Shown piece after piece: positions 33,542-44,112 of a stretch of DNA of 64,000 nt (its first letter is position 1; every line of letters starts with the position of its first letter). A model generated the notes under the pieces. It saw nothing but the letters and a program-made list of their open reading frames with translations, was not told the DNA's origin and ran no database searches. The translations under genes and the position numbers were made by a program. The stretch comes from Lactifluus volemus (lineage: Eukaryota; Basidiomycota; Agaricomycetes; Russulales; Russulaceae), in NCBI GenBank assembly GCA_022376515.1, contig WTXI01000019.1:124001-188000 (forward strand), given 5' to 3'.

Positions 33542-35782
33542 ATGCCTCAAGTCGAACACAGGGCACTCAACGTAACTGATCACCAAGCGGCGAACAAAGG
33601 TATCTTACCCTTCTACTCAACGTTAACCCTAACTAATCTCACCACCTCGTGTGCCTAGATGCTTCCCCGAACCTGGCTCAGATGGCCCATAATCAGGAAC
33701 CAATGTCCATATTTACTGATAGCTCGGGGCCACTCTTCACGATGTATTGTAAGATGACGGATGACAATAAGAGGGTTGAAAACTGGCTAAAAGGAATCAA
33801 CAATATTGTTATCTTCGTGCGTGCCTCATTTTTATTATCCATACCGCTTCACTTATCAAATCAATATTACAGATGAGTTTGTTCTCTGCAGTCGTTGCTA
33901 CAATACTTTCTGTGACAATTCCGGAGCTCAAACAAGATCCACAGGACAAGTCCGCATTCTACCTCGAGAATATCTATAAGCTTCAAGCTCTCTCAGGATC
34001 TAACGTATCACTGGCTCAACTTCGTCCGTTCTCTGCCCCGACATACGCAATCTGGGTGAACGCACTCTTGTTCATGAGTTTATGTCTCAATATTTCCACC
34101 GTATTTATGGCTCTGTGGATACAGGGAATTGTACCTGATTACCTCTTGGATATTGAGTCCCCATTGCTCAGCCCCCAATACCGAGCTCGGATGAGCCAAA
34201 TTATTTCCAGCGAGTGGTACGATTCGCTGGCGACTTCTGCTCTATCGTTTATGCTACATTGTTCCTCATTGTTTTTCTTCGTCGGCCTTTCTATATATCT
34301 CTATAATCTCAACAAATTTGTCTTCGGCCCCATCCTTTGTTGCATATGCCTTTGCTTCGTCACATTTTCAACCATCATGTATTGGGTGGCTATGGTAAGT
34401 ACATCCTATCATTCTCTTTATCTATTCGTCGTGTTTGCGAAGATCGTTGCTGATTCGTCGTTTATTCGCAGATTGAGGTCAGGTCGACATCATCAGCAGG
34501 GGTCGACGACCGCGTCTTGGACGAGCTATTTGATTATCTCGTTGAGGATTCCGACTTTGTGGAATTCTTTGAGAGAATCCCTGGCTTCTGCAAATCATCA
34601 ATAGTAGACGACCCTCTAGGCTGCATTACTAATTTGGGAAAGCAGGGGCTGTGCATGGCTGTGGAGGAATTATTGGAACGTACTTGGTCATCCAATTTCC
34701 TTTCAAACTCGGAGAAAATGCGGCGACTCGTCGCCTGCGTGAACTTTGCCGACGTTGTACGCCTCCCAGATGTAGCCTCGTCAATAATCAAAGACATATT
34801 CCCTCTGGACTTGCATAACGCTCTGCGATCCGTTGAGATAGGGCAATTCCTGCGGAACCAAGCCAATCGTGGCCAACAGAAGATTGGGTTGTGTGCACAA
34901 AGCATTGTTGCTGGCATCATTTCAAACGTGCAGGGGAGCAACGAACGTTGGGTTTCGCTCGCTGCAGATCAATTAGGCAAGTCAGAAGAAGTCATTCGAG
35001 GCTACCTTGAAGATGGAAACGACGACAACATGTTACTTGCTAACCTGACCCATATCACTCGCGAGATCTCTCACTCTTTGGAGGAAAATCGGGACATGGC
35101 CACGTCGTCAGCATTCATATTACCATCACTTTCCAATTTTGATATTCGAAATACCCTTCCTGAACTGCAGAGCAGCTTCCTTGCCTTGTGGAATGAGATC
35201 GAACAGGCGCCGAACGATTCCGTTTGTACGAAGATCCGCGACCACTTGCTCAATCTCCACAACGCCCTAAATCAAGGCACAGACGATCCTGTGACTACGC
35301 CCTCCGTATCTCAAACAAATACCATCATTGGCACTTCCCTTCCTGTTTCGTACCATGGCGTCACCGCAGACGCTGCCGATGAACTGTCACCTGGTGGTAT
35401 CCCTGAAGCGGCGCGACGTCCCACCACACCCTCCCGTCCCACTCCTGCTCTCGTAAGCTTCGGTCATTCCGGTACTTCACAGGCCGATGCTTCCGCCGCC
35501 GCCGATGCCGCAATAACAGGCAACATTGCTAACACCCAGTTTGGAGAGCAGCCTACGATTCGGCCTGACTCTAGCAGCGTGCTCCCCGCAATGGTCACAT
35601 CTACTCCTTCTTCTACCACGCCAGAGGTAGCCTCTATTTTTCGCCCTGCAGACGCCGCACCCCTTATCTCGCACCATGATGCTCAGGACCTGGGCGGTCC
35701 AATTGAAATGACATCGCTCCATCGGACACGCCAGTCAGTTACGCCGGCCCAAAATCTCGACGCATCGGACAGTCCCATCTAG
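33542..35782 (+). CDS. DUF6535-like membrane protein, long type (module 3)
   Basis: Exons 33542-33599, 33659-33816, 33873-34394 and 34472-35782; 682 residues. The first exon codes MPQVEHRALNVTDHQ. After DSSGPLFTMYCKMT the second intron (33817-33872, 56 nt, GTGCGT...TTACAG) joins NIVIF to MSLFSAVV; unspliced RNA would hit a stop. Four hydrophobic segments follow (SLFSAVVATILSVTI, WVNALLFMSLCLNI, SLFFFVGLSIYLYNL, ILCCICLCFVTFSTI). The cytosolic-looking half has ELLERTWSSNFLSN, MRRLVACVNFADVVRLP, FLALWNEIEQAP and IRDHLLNLHNALNQGTDD, the last a signature of DUF6535 proteins. A 150-residue Thr/Ser/Ala/Pro-rich tail ends DASDSPI. Two LTR-like insertions sit 200-1200 bp upstream, so its promoter may be altered. 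Confidence 0.8.
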
Positions 35783-36037
35783 TCACCACATGGACGAAAA
35801 AATGTTGTTGGAGTCTTGACTGGATGATAGCATTTGTAAATCCTTTTTCAAAGTCAAGACTGAGCGTTGTAGATGATGTTGACCCTTGAAGCACGTGGAA
35901 TCTCGGCGACTATTTCTTTGTGGGAATGGTGGCGTTTCGGACCGATGAATATATTACATAAGCGATGTTGATTGTCGTGTTTGAAAGTGTCTCTCCGTAT
36001 AAACCTCTTCTCTCTTCCTATATTACGCATTTCTCCA

Positions 36038-37920
36038 ATGTCGCAAACTGATTACCGGAGACTCGACGTAATAGATCACGGAGAGGCGTACCATCAAGGT
36101 ATCTTACCTCTCCGCTTAATGTTGATCCTTACCGAATCTCACGATCCACATATGCTGTCCCGAACCAAGCTGAGATGGCCCACAATTGGGAACCAAAGTC
36201 CATACATACTGATGACTCGGGGCCACTTTTCACTATGTATTCCAACATGACGAAGCATCACAACAATAAGATTAAAGCGCAGCTAGATTCGATCGACAAT
36301 ATCGTTTTCTTCGTGCGCACCTCACTTTCATCTTCTATACCGCTTTACACAGCAATATTACAGATGAGCTTGTTCTCTGCAGTCGCTGCAGCACTACTTG
36401 TATTGACGGTTCCGGAGCTCAAGCCAAGCCCTCCGGCTCCAGCCGCACTCTATCTCGAGAATATGTACAAGCTCCAACTTCTCACAAACCCCAACACTTC
36501 TCTCTCCTTCACCCCGACTCGATCCTCTCAACTCCCTGTCCCAACGAATGCCATCTTGGTGAACACACTCTTACTCATGAGCTTGTGTATCAATATTTTC
36601 CTTGCTTTTATGGCTCTGTGGATACGGGGACGTGTACCTCGTTACCTCTCGGATACCGAGTCTCCCCAGCTCAGCCCCCACTACCGAGCGCGGATGCATG
36701 AGATTCTTTCCAGCGAATTCTATGATTCGCGGGCATTTGTTCCGCTAGTGCTCATGCTATGGCTTTCCCCATTGTTTTTCTTTACCGGCCTTTCTATATA
36801 TCTCTTTAATATTAGCCGAGTTGTCTTCGGCGCCGTCCTTGGTTGCATATGCCTTTGCTTTATCGCATTTTTCTTCATCTTACATTGGCTGGATAAGGTA
36901 AGTGCTTCCCATAGAGTTCTCTTTTCATTTTGTCAAGCCTAATTCGTCGTTTATTCACAGGTTCCAGCTAGGTCGAAATCGTCAGCGAGGGTCGACGACC
37001 GCGTTTTAGACCGGCTATTTGAGGCTCTCGTTAAGGATTCCGACTTGGTACAATTCTTTGAGCACGTCGTTGACTTCTGCCGATCAAAAAAGGAAGTAGT
37101 AGACAAACCTCTACGTCGGGTTATTGATTTGGGAAAGCGGAAAGTGAAGAAAACGACCGTGAAACAATTCCTGGAACGTACTCGGTCATCCAAAGATCTC
37201 TTAGTCCCGGAGAAGATGCGGCGACTCGTCGCCTGCGTGAACTTCGCTGATGCTGTACGCCTCCCGGATGTGGCCTCGCCAATCCTGGAAGACGTATATC
37301 ATTGGGACTTGCATAGCGTCTTGCAGCACGTTGACATGGATCAATTCCTGAAGGGCCAAGGCCATCGCGGCCGGGAGAAAGTTGGGTTGTGTGCACAAAG
37401 CATTATTGCTTGCGTCCTTTCGAATGTGCAGGGACGGGACGAACGTTGGGTTGCGCTCGCCGCAGCTCAGTTAGGCCAATCAAAAGACGTCATCGAGAGT
37501 TACCTCGAACATGGGACCGAAAACGTGTTACTTGCCATCCTGACCCACGTGACTGGTCAGATCTATGACTCTTTGAAGCACAATCGGAAGATCGCCGCGT
37601 CGGCAGCATCCATATTACGACTACTTTCCAATTTCGATGTACAAAAGACTCTTCCTGAAGTGCAGAATACCTTCATTGCCTTGTGGAATAGAATCGAACA
37701 CCACGCACCAAAGGACAAAGTTCTTACGGATATCCTCAACGATCTGTTCAATCTGTATAAAGCCTTACTTGCGGTTCGAGGCTCTCAACTATCCGATCCG
37801 TCACCGGGTAGTATCCCTAAAGTGGAGCGACATCCCACGGCTGCTGTCCCATCGCATTCCACTCCTTCTCGTGGAAGCCGCGGCCCATCTGTTGCTTCAC
37901 GGTCAGTACTTTCATTGTAA
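36038..37920 (+). CDS. DUF6535-like membrane protein, short type (module 3)
   Basis: Exons 36038-36098, 36170-36312, 36364-36897 and 36961-37920; 565 residues. It is a close paralogue of the gene at 29.3 kb, with equal exon lengths for exons 1-3 (61, 143, 534 nt). Motifs: TDDSGPLFTMYSNM, LENMYKLQLLTNPNTSLSF, LSPHYRARMHEILSSEFYD, four membrane segments, then KQFLERTRSSKD, MRRLVACVNFADAVRLPDVA and the tail HSTPSRGSRGPSVASRSV. The 51-nt second intron is again in frame without stops. It starts only 256 bp after the stop of the long-type gene, in the same direction, forming the two-gene module. Confidence 0.78.
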
Positions 37921-37944
37921 CTGCAACAACACGCAACATTGCTA

Positions 37945-38850
37945 AACATCCAGTCTAGACCACCTTCAACCGTTCGGCCGATTATCCCAGATACCCTCCC
38001 ATGATTTCGCGACCTGAGTCTGACCAGCCTTCCCTTTCCCCTCTCTATCCCCCTCCAGGACCATACCCTCACATTACGGGCGCCACAACCTCTCATCGTG
38101 TATCACGACGCCCACCCAAATGAAATCAGATAGCTCCATCATACACGCCAATCGGATACACGCTTTGTCCCCAATGGCCGAAGAAGCTGTTCAAGTCTCG
38201 ACGGGCTGGTCTTTGTAAGAAATATTTTATCCTGTCAAGACAGGCGTTGATGTAGACGATGTTCACTCTGCCCCCAATGTACAACAAGTAGCTGGACCTT
38301 AAACACACTTGAGATTTCTTGCACGGTTTCTTTTGATTCAAGTTTCAGCACAAAATGTGTTTATTCTTTACTATTTCATTGATCTTTCCGTTACACACTC
38401 CCTGTATCCTCTGTTTGATTAACAGTGTACTGGATACTGTATGCGACGAAATCCAACTCCTGTTATGAGAATGGCCGGTAATGAGTATAGGCAGGAATAC
38501 ATATTCCGTTAGAGCAGATTGCATCGGGATCGAGCGGACCCACCTACACAATAGACTGTCTCCTGTCGGGTTGTGTCAGGTGAGAACTAGATTTCGAGGG
38601 CGTCCTTGATGAGAAGGACTCGGGCATATAATCCGGCGCGCTTCTCATGGCCGCTGCTGAGACAGGTCGAATACCTCATATAAGGTGATTGGCTTATGTG
38701 TATTCCACATGGGATTGTGCCCAGTAGAGTCATAGTCAGTAGAATAAGCATTTTCGACCAATCTCGCCAGTTAGATATCTCAAGATTCCTCCAGAGTTGG
38801 GTGGAATCGCTGAGGTGATTGAAGGGACCATGTTGCATGCCATCACGTGA
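37945..38850. repeat. Array downstream unit T, copy 3
   Basis: Same order of words as T copies 1 and 2, including the minus-strand frame near 38587-38838 (NLEISNWRDWSKM, AGLYARVLLIKDALEI). It ends at catgccatcacgtg and is not followed by a U unit, marking the end of the regular modules. Confidence 0.78.
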
Positions 38851-39001
38851 CTTAACGTCCGATCAAGTCACTCGTGACAGCCACAGATTTTGTTTGATCT
38901 CTCATTTTACACTTGGATCGCTTCAACCAGTGGATAGATGGCTAGAACAGTTATAGGTATACATAGTGTATGTTTGTCGCATACAAGAAGCACACAGTGG
39001 C

Positions 39002-39614
39002 CTACAGACATCTTTTTTTTTTAAATTTTTTAGAATCTGCATTTCTAAAGCGCAACATGTTTATGAAAACAAAGACGCGCTCAATCTCAACACGAGCCAG
39101 TAGCTAATGGTTTGATCTAGGTGATGTGTTTGGGGGCATGTATATAATATGTGAATGTGTGGGGTGTGTGGCTGAGGGAAGTGGGCCAGCGCCCACGAAT
39201 TTTAACCATGATCCTCCGGGACAGCTCGTCTCCTCGGGCATACGCAAGCTTGAGTTTCTTCGATAAAACGTGTCAGGGCCTCTCCCCCTATCACTGTGCC
39301 AAAGATGATGTTGGGGGAGAGTGTCGGCGTGGCTCAGCGGAGCTCGCGGTCTCACGCGATCTCGAAGCGAGGGCACTCGAAGATGATGTGGCTGGGAGTT
39401 TGGATCTCAACCAGGCCACATTCGCAGCCGTGAGGATCCGGGACACGAGGGCGATGTCTCGCATTGTATTCACCTGTGAAAGCGTGCTCAGTGAGAAGTC
39501 TGATAGCTGTGCAGAAAACAGGCCAGGAGGCGTTTGCAATTCCCAGCATGAAGTCTGGGGGTTGGCCTGATGGGGGTGGTGGAGGGCTCGGTACGCTGGG
39601 TCTACAGACATCTT
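39002..39614 (-). mobile_element. 5'-truncated LINE fragment with poly(A) and 13-bp target duplication
   Basis: ctacagacatctt occurs at 39002-39014 and 39602-39614. Between them, read on the minus strand, the sequence first codes the tail of a non-LTR retrotransposon reverse transcriptase/RNase H polyprotein: HAFTGEYNARHRPRVPDPHG, CECGLVEIQTPSHIIFECPR (about 39500-39360; a CxC...HxxxxC zinc-binding pattern), then stops and short frames. It ends in an A run (T run 39012-39022 on the plus strand) next to the left duplication. Target duplication, poly(A) and 5' truncation are the hallmarks of target-primed reverse transcription. It is dead. Confidence 0.85.
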
Positions 39615-39705
39615 GCTGAGTAACTTATCCTAGAGTCACGCGTGACTGATGAGTAGACCGTGAGCGGCGTGTGAGGGACACTGATTCGGAATACACGTTT
39701 CTCCA

Positions 39706-42039
39706 ATGTCTCAACTTGAACACCGGACTCTCAACATAGTGGGTCAAGAGAAGGCGATCTTCAAAGGTATGTTAGCCTTTATTTCCACCCAATTTCGCCA
39801 CCTACGTGCACGGTTTAGACCCTGCCCCGAACCTGGCTCAGATCGCCCAAAATCATGAACCGACGTCTAAATTTACTGATGGCTCGGAGCCACTCTTCAC
39901 GTTGTACTGCAAGATGACAGAGTACGACAATAAGGCGATCGAAGGCTGGCTAAAAGCGATCGACAATATCGTTATCTTCGTGCGCACCTCACTTTCTTTT
40001 CCGTACCGCTTCACACATAAAGTCAAATTTGGTGCAGATGACCTTGTACTCTACAGTCATTGCGGCATTACTTTCGGTGACCATCTCAGACCTCAAGCAA
40101 AACCCACAGGACACATCCGCATTCTACCTCGAAAATATGTATAAGCTTCAAGTTCTCGCAGGTTCCAATGCGTCTCTCCCTTCCACCCCGGCTCAACCTC
40201 CTCGTTTCTCTGCTCCGAAATATGCCATATGGGTAAACACACTCTTGTTCTTGAGCTTGTGTCTCAATCTTTTCACTGCATATCTGGCTCTGTGGACACG
40301 GGCAACTTTACCTGAATACCTCTTGGATATTGGGTCCCCACAGTTCAGCCCCCACTATCGAGCGCGGGTGCTTCGAATTCTTGCAAGCGAATGGGGTAAT
40401 ACCCTGTCATTTAATGTGCCATATTTTTCGCTTTTCTTTCCCCGTTGTTTTTCTTTGTCGGCCTTTCTATTATCTCTTTAATCTCAACAAATCTGTCTTC
40501 GGCCCAATCCTTTGTTGCATATGCCTTTGCTTTGTCGCATTTGGAGTCATCATATATTGGCTGGCTAGCGTAAGTACATCCTATCATTCTCTTTATCTAT
40601 TCGTCGTGTTTGCGCAGATCGTGGCTGATTCGTCGTTTATTCGCAGATTGGGGACAGGTCGAAATCATCAGCAGGGGTCGACGGGCGCGTCTTGAACGAG
40701 CTAGTTGATTCTCTCGTTGAGGATTCCGACTTTGTGGAATTCTTTGAGACAATTCCTGGCTTCTGCAAATCATCAATCGTAGACGATCCTATAAAGAAGG
40801 TTACTAACCCGGGAAAGGAGAAGCTGCACAGCGCTGTAAGGCAATTGCTAGAACGTACCTGGCCATCCAATTTCCTCTCAGACTCGGAGAAAATGCGCCG
40901 ACTCGTCGCATGTGTGAACTTCGTTGATGCTGTACGCCTCCCGATATAGCGTCGACAATCTTCCTTGACATATTTCCTCGAGACTTGCATAATGTTTGCG
41001 GTCAGTTGAAATGGGCACTTCCTGCGGAACAAAGTCAATCGTGGTCAGCAGAAGATTGCGTTGTGTGCACAATGTATTGTTGCTGGCATCATTTCAAACG
41101 TGCAGGGAAGCAACGAACGATGGGTTTCTCTCACTGCAGATCAATTAGACGAATCAGAAGACGTCATTCGAGGCTACCTCGAACGCGGCAATGACAACGT
41201 GTTACTTGCCAACCTGAACCACATCACTCGCGAGATCGTTTACTCTTTGGAGGACAATCTGGCCATGGCTGCGTCGTCAGCATTCATATTATCATCACTT
41301 GCCAATCTTGATGTACGAAACACCCTCCCTGAATTGCAGAGCAGGTTCCTCTCCTTGTGGGATGAAATAAAACAGGCACAGAATGTCAGCGTTACTGGGA
41401 GATCCGCGAGAATCTGCTCAATCTGTATTATGCCGTCCGTCGGGCTCAACGCACGAATGATGGCTTGAATGCGACATCCTTATCCGACAACGGCGTCCCT
41501 GGGAATTCCCCCACTCGGCGCCTCTTATCCAGGCCGGCGACGCGGTCGACCAGAATGCTCAAACACATACCATCATTCCCCCTGACTCTAGCCTTGCCAC
41601 CTTTTCTCCTCACTTGTCTTTTTCAGCTCCAGATCTTACTACCATAGGCCCTCCTGATGAGTTGTCACCCAGTGGTATCCCTGAAGGGACGCGATGTGCC
41701 GCCACAGCCACTGCATCGTCCGACCCCGCTTCTGGTGGTACATCACGGGCCGTGGGTTCGGCTGCTACCGCAACGGCAGGCAACATTGCTGACACCCAGC
41801 TTGGAGAGCAACCTACCGTTCGGTCTAATTCTAGCAGCGTCCTCCCTACCTCTACCATTCCAGAGGTAGCTTCTGTTCTTCTCCCTCACGTTTCATCCAT
41901 TTCACCCCTCGTCGCGCATCACGATACTCAGGATCTGCCAGGGAGGGATCCAATTGAAACATCGCTGGCATCGTCCCATCCTACACCTCAATCGGATACA
42001 TCAGCTGAAAATCGCGACACATCGGACAATCCCACTTAG
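39706..42039 (+). pseudogene. DUF6535-family long-type copy, frameshifted
   Basis: Starts MSQLEHRTLNIV, intron, then DPAPNLAQIAQNHEP and KFTDGSEPLFTLYCKMTEYD, and through the second intron (acceptor 40038-40039, before ATG ACC TTG) to a membrane half still readable to SEWGNTLS. Breaks: one base lost near 40470 in the third membrane segment (tctattatctc versus tctatatatctc), one base lost at about 40943 (cgcctcccgatatag gives a stop), and a frame change near 41000 and 41395. The 3' end is open again (41614-42039) with a Thr/Ser-rich tail ending DTSDNP. It is a diverged long-type copy with no short-type partner downstream. Confidence 0.8.
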
Positions 42040-42099
42040 TCTCCATATCCCCACAAACATTTTGTTTAAGTTTCGACTGGTTGGTTGTCTTTATGCATA

Positions 42100-42940
42100 T
42101 TAAGTTTCCTGTCAAGACTGAGTGTTATTGTAGGCGATGTTAATTCTGCCTGCGACGTGTGGCTGGTGGTTAGGCCCTTGAAGCACATTGGACTTTCGCC
42201 ACATTTTCTTGGAATTTCGCACAAAGCGACTATGTTTCTTACTATTCCAATGCCCCCTCCGTCCTTTCAAACACACCACCTTCGCCTCCCCTTTTGTTTG
42301 TATGATTAGCGGGGTGCAGGCGTTAAGTCATCAAATTTGTTAAAACTACGAACGCGAAAGAATTGGACCTCGCGCTCTTCCCCTGCTCGTTCGTCTCACT
42401 TCCAACTAGTCTACTTACTCTCCTGTCCGTTACGTCCGTCTCTGATCTACTCACCCATTTTCGACCCATCCTCCTACATGACGATTATGGGACTGAATGT
42501 ATATTAAAAAACTTGTGAATGGACCAGCCGCATACCCCTTAGTTTCGAAATCGGTTTCGTTTGCCTCAAGTTTTCTTGCTTCACTCTCACTCTAATCCCG
42601 CCTCTCCTCGCTCGTCTCGTTCACCAACCTCCAAACGTCCTCCTTCTCACCACCGGTTTTCTATTCCTTCCGAGCTCCGCTCGAGTCTGCTTTCACGATG
42701 TTGACTCTGCCTGCGCCGTGTGGCAGGTGGTTAGTAGGCCCTTGAAGCACATGGGATTTTCGACACGTGTCTTGGAACTTCGCACAAATTGAACCCGTCC
42801 GTTACATACCCCTTTCAAACACTTAGAATCTCATCACTCTGTTCCCTCCCATTCCTTTATTTGATTGGTGGTCACACGTTAAGCCGTCAATTTGTTAATC
42901 CTACGAACGGGAAAGAATCGAATCGAACGTCAGGTAGAAG
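42100..42940. repeat. Duplicated 3' flank with LTR-like remnant between
   Basis: Bases 42131-42360 (gatgttaattctgcctgcga, ggcccttgaagcaca, cgttaagtcatcaaatttgtt) recur diverged at 42697-42920 (gatgttgactctgcctgcgc, ggcccttgaagcaca, cgttaagccgtcaatttgtt). The segment between, about 42370-42695, resembles the 3' part of the LTR at 28171-29039 (cgaaatc..., gtttgcctcaag..., ending tctgctttca). The outer flank is also related to the spacers at 29044-29190 and 35810-35960. Confidence 0.6.
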
Positions 42941-42991
42941 AAATACAAGGTGGTGGTCTCTCAGTGAATCCCGCACACGGCGCCATGTGAC

Positions 42992-44112
42992 TCATCTCGT
43001 CTTATCCTCTGCGAGGATCGCTTCGTTCAACTCGTCCAACGGAGCTAGCTCTTTCTTATCTACGAGATCAAACTGCATGCCAAGTGAGCTACGCCCTTCT
43101 CGCACGACTGATGCACAACATACCTCGTTGATAAAGAGGAAAAAATGTCGATAGCTCGTATTGAGATGTGCTTGTACGCCGCATCAAATCAACGATTGAG
43201 CTACGAATGAGATAGATCAACGCACCTTCAATGCCGAGGGCACAGATCTGATCAAAGTGGTTGCTGTATATGTGCGCATATACACGAAACAATCGGCGCA
43301 CGATGGTGCGGACCGTTTCTTTGAACGTTCGGGGAAACGGCACGCCTGCGGTCTCAGTTAGAGGTGGGGAAGAGGGATCAAGAATGCGCTTGAAGGATAT
43401 ACCGATGGTATTAGGGAAGATAGCCTCGTCGTCAAGGATATTCTGGCCCCAGTTCATGAGGGCATCGACATACGAGGGCGCGGGAAGCTTCGTAGGGCGT
43501 TTGTAGCGCACGCCATCTTCCCAGAGGTATTCGTATCTGGAATGTCAAGGCTCAGTTGTCATGATTAATCAAAGGGTTGAGTTGCCATAAGAGATCTCAC
43601 CGAGGACCGGCAGACATTATAGGACACTGATGATAGGCACGACAGTCATCCAGAGCGCGAGAATGGGGGTAGGGCTGGGAGTGCTCACCTGCTCAGGGGT
43701 GCAGAACTCTGTCACTGTGCCGTAGAGCATGTTGAGGTGGTTGAAGAAATCGACGGCTGCAGTGATGATGATCGTCCCTTGGATTTGAGGTATGTTAATC
43801 CAAGCTTGAAGGACTCACCATGGACAGCGAGCCATTCGTTGAGATCCTCCCCTTCTGGAAGCTTTACCGCAAGGCGGAGGTTCCCGGAACCCTGGTAAGA
43901 TGTTGGATTCGTCAGATATCGCGTCAACGCGTAGGGGAAGCTCACCAGCGTTGCTTCAGCATATTTCCTGAGCTGATATTGCTTGGTACCCTCCGGGATA
44001 TCTCTGCGTGGCTTGAACGTGCGTGTCTTCCCACTGTTAAAAGGTACATGGTTTCTGAAATCGAAAAGCAGGATAATAATTCAAGCTCTTACAGGCCGAA
44101 GAATGTCGACAT
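42992..44112 (-). CDS. MOB1: MOB1 kinase activator
   Basis: Co-activator of NDR/LATS-type kinases in the mitotic exit/septation network. Nine exons on the minus strand: 44112-44093, 44033-43946, 43891-43819, 43756-43689, 43626-43601, 43536-43403, 43345-43226, 43170-43124, 43072-42992; 218 residues, the usual length. Motifs: TKQYQLRKYAEATLGSGNLR, LPEGEDLNEWLAVH, the zinc-binding EFCTPEQCPIMSAGPRYEYLW, LPAPSYVDALMNW, FPNTIGVPFP, RRLFRVYAHIYSNHF (zinc-binding histidines) and HLNTSYRHFFLF. The first intron could instead end at 44055, adding seven residues; the acceptor at 44034 gives a more family-like N-terminus (MSTFFGLGKTRTFKP). Exon 5 is only 26 nt. Confidence 0.94.
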
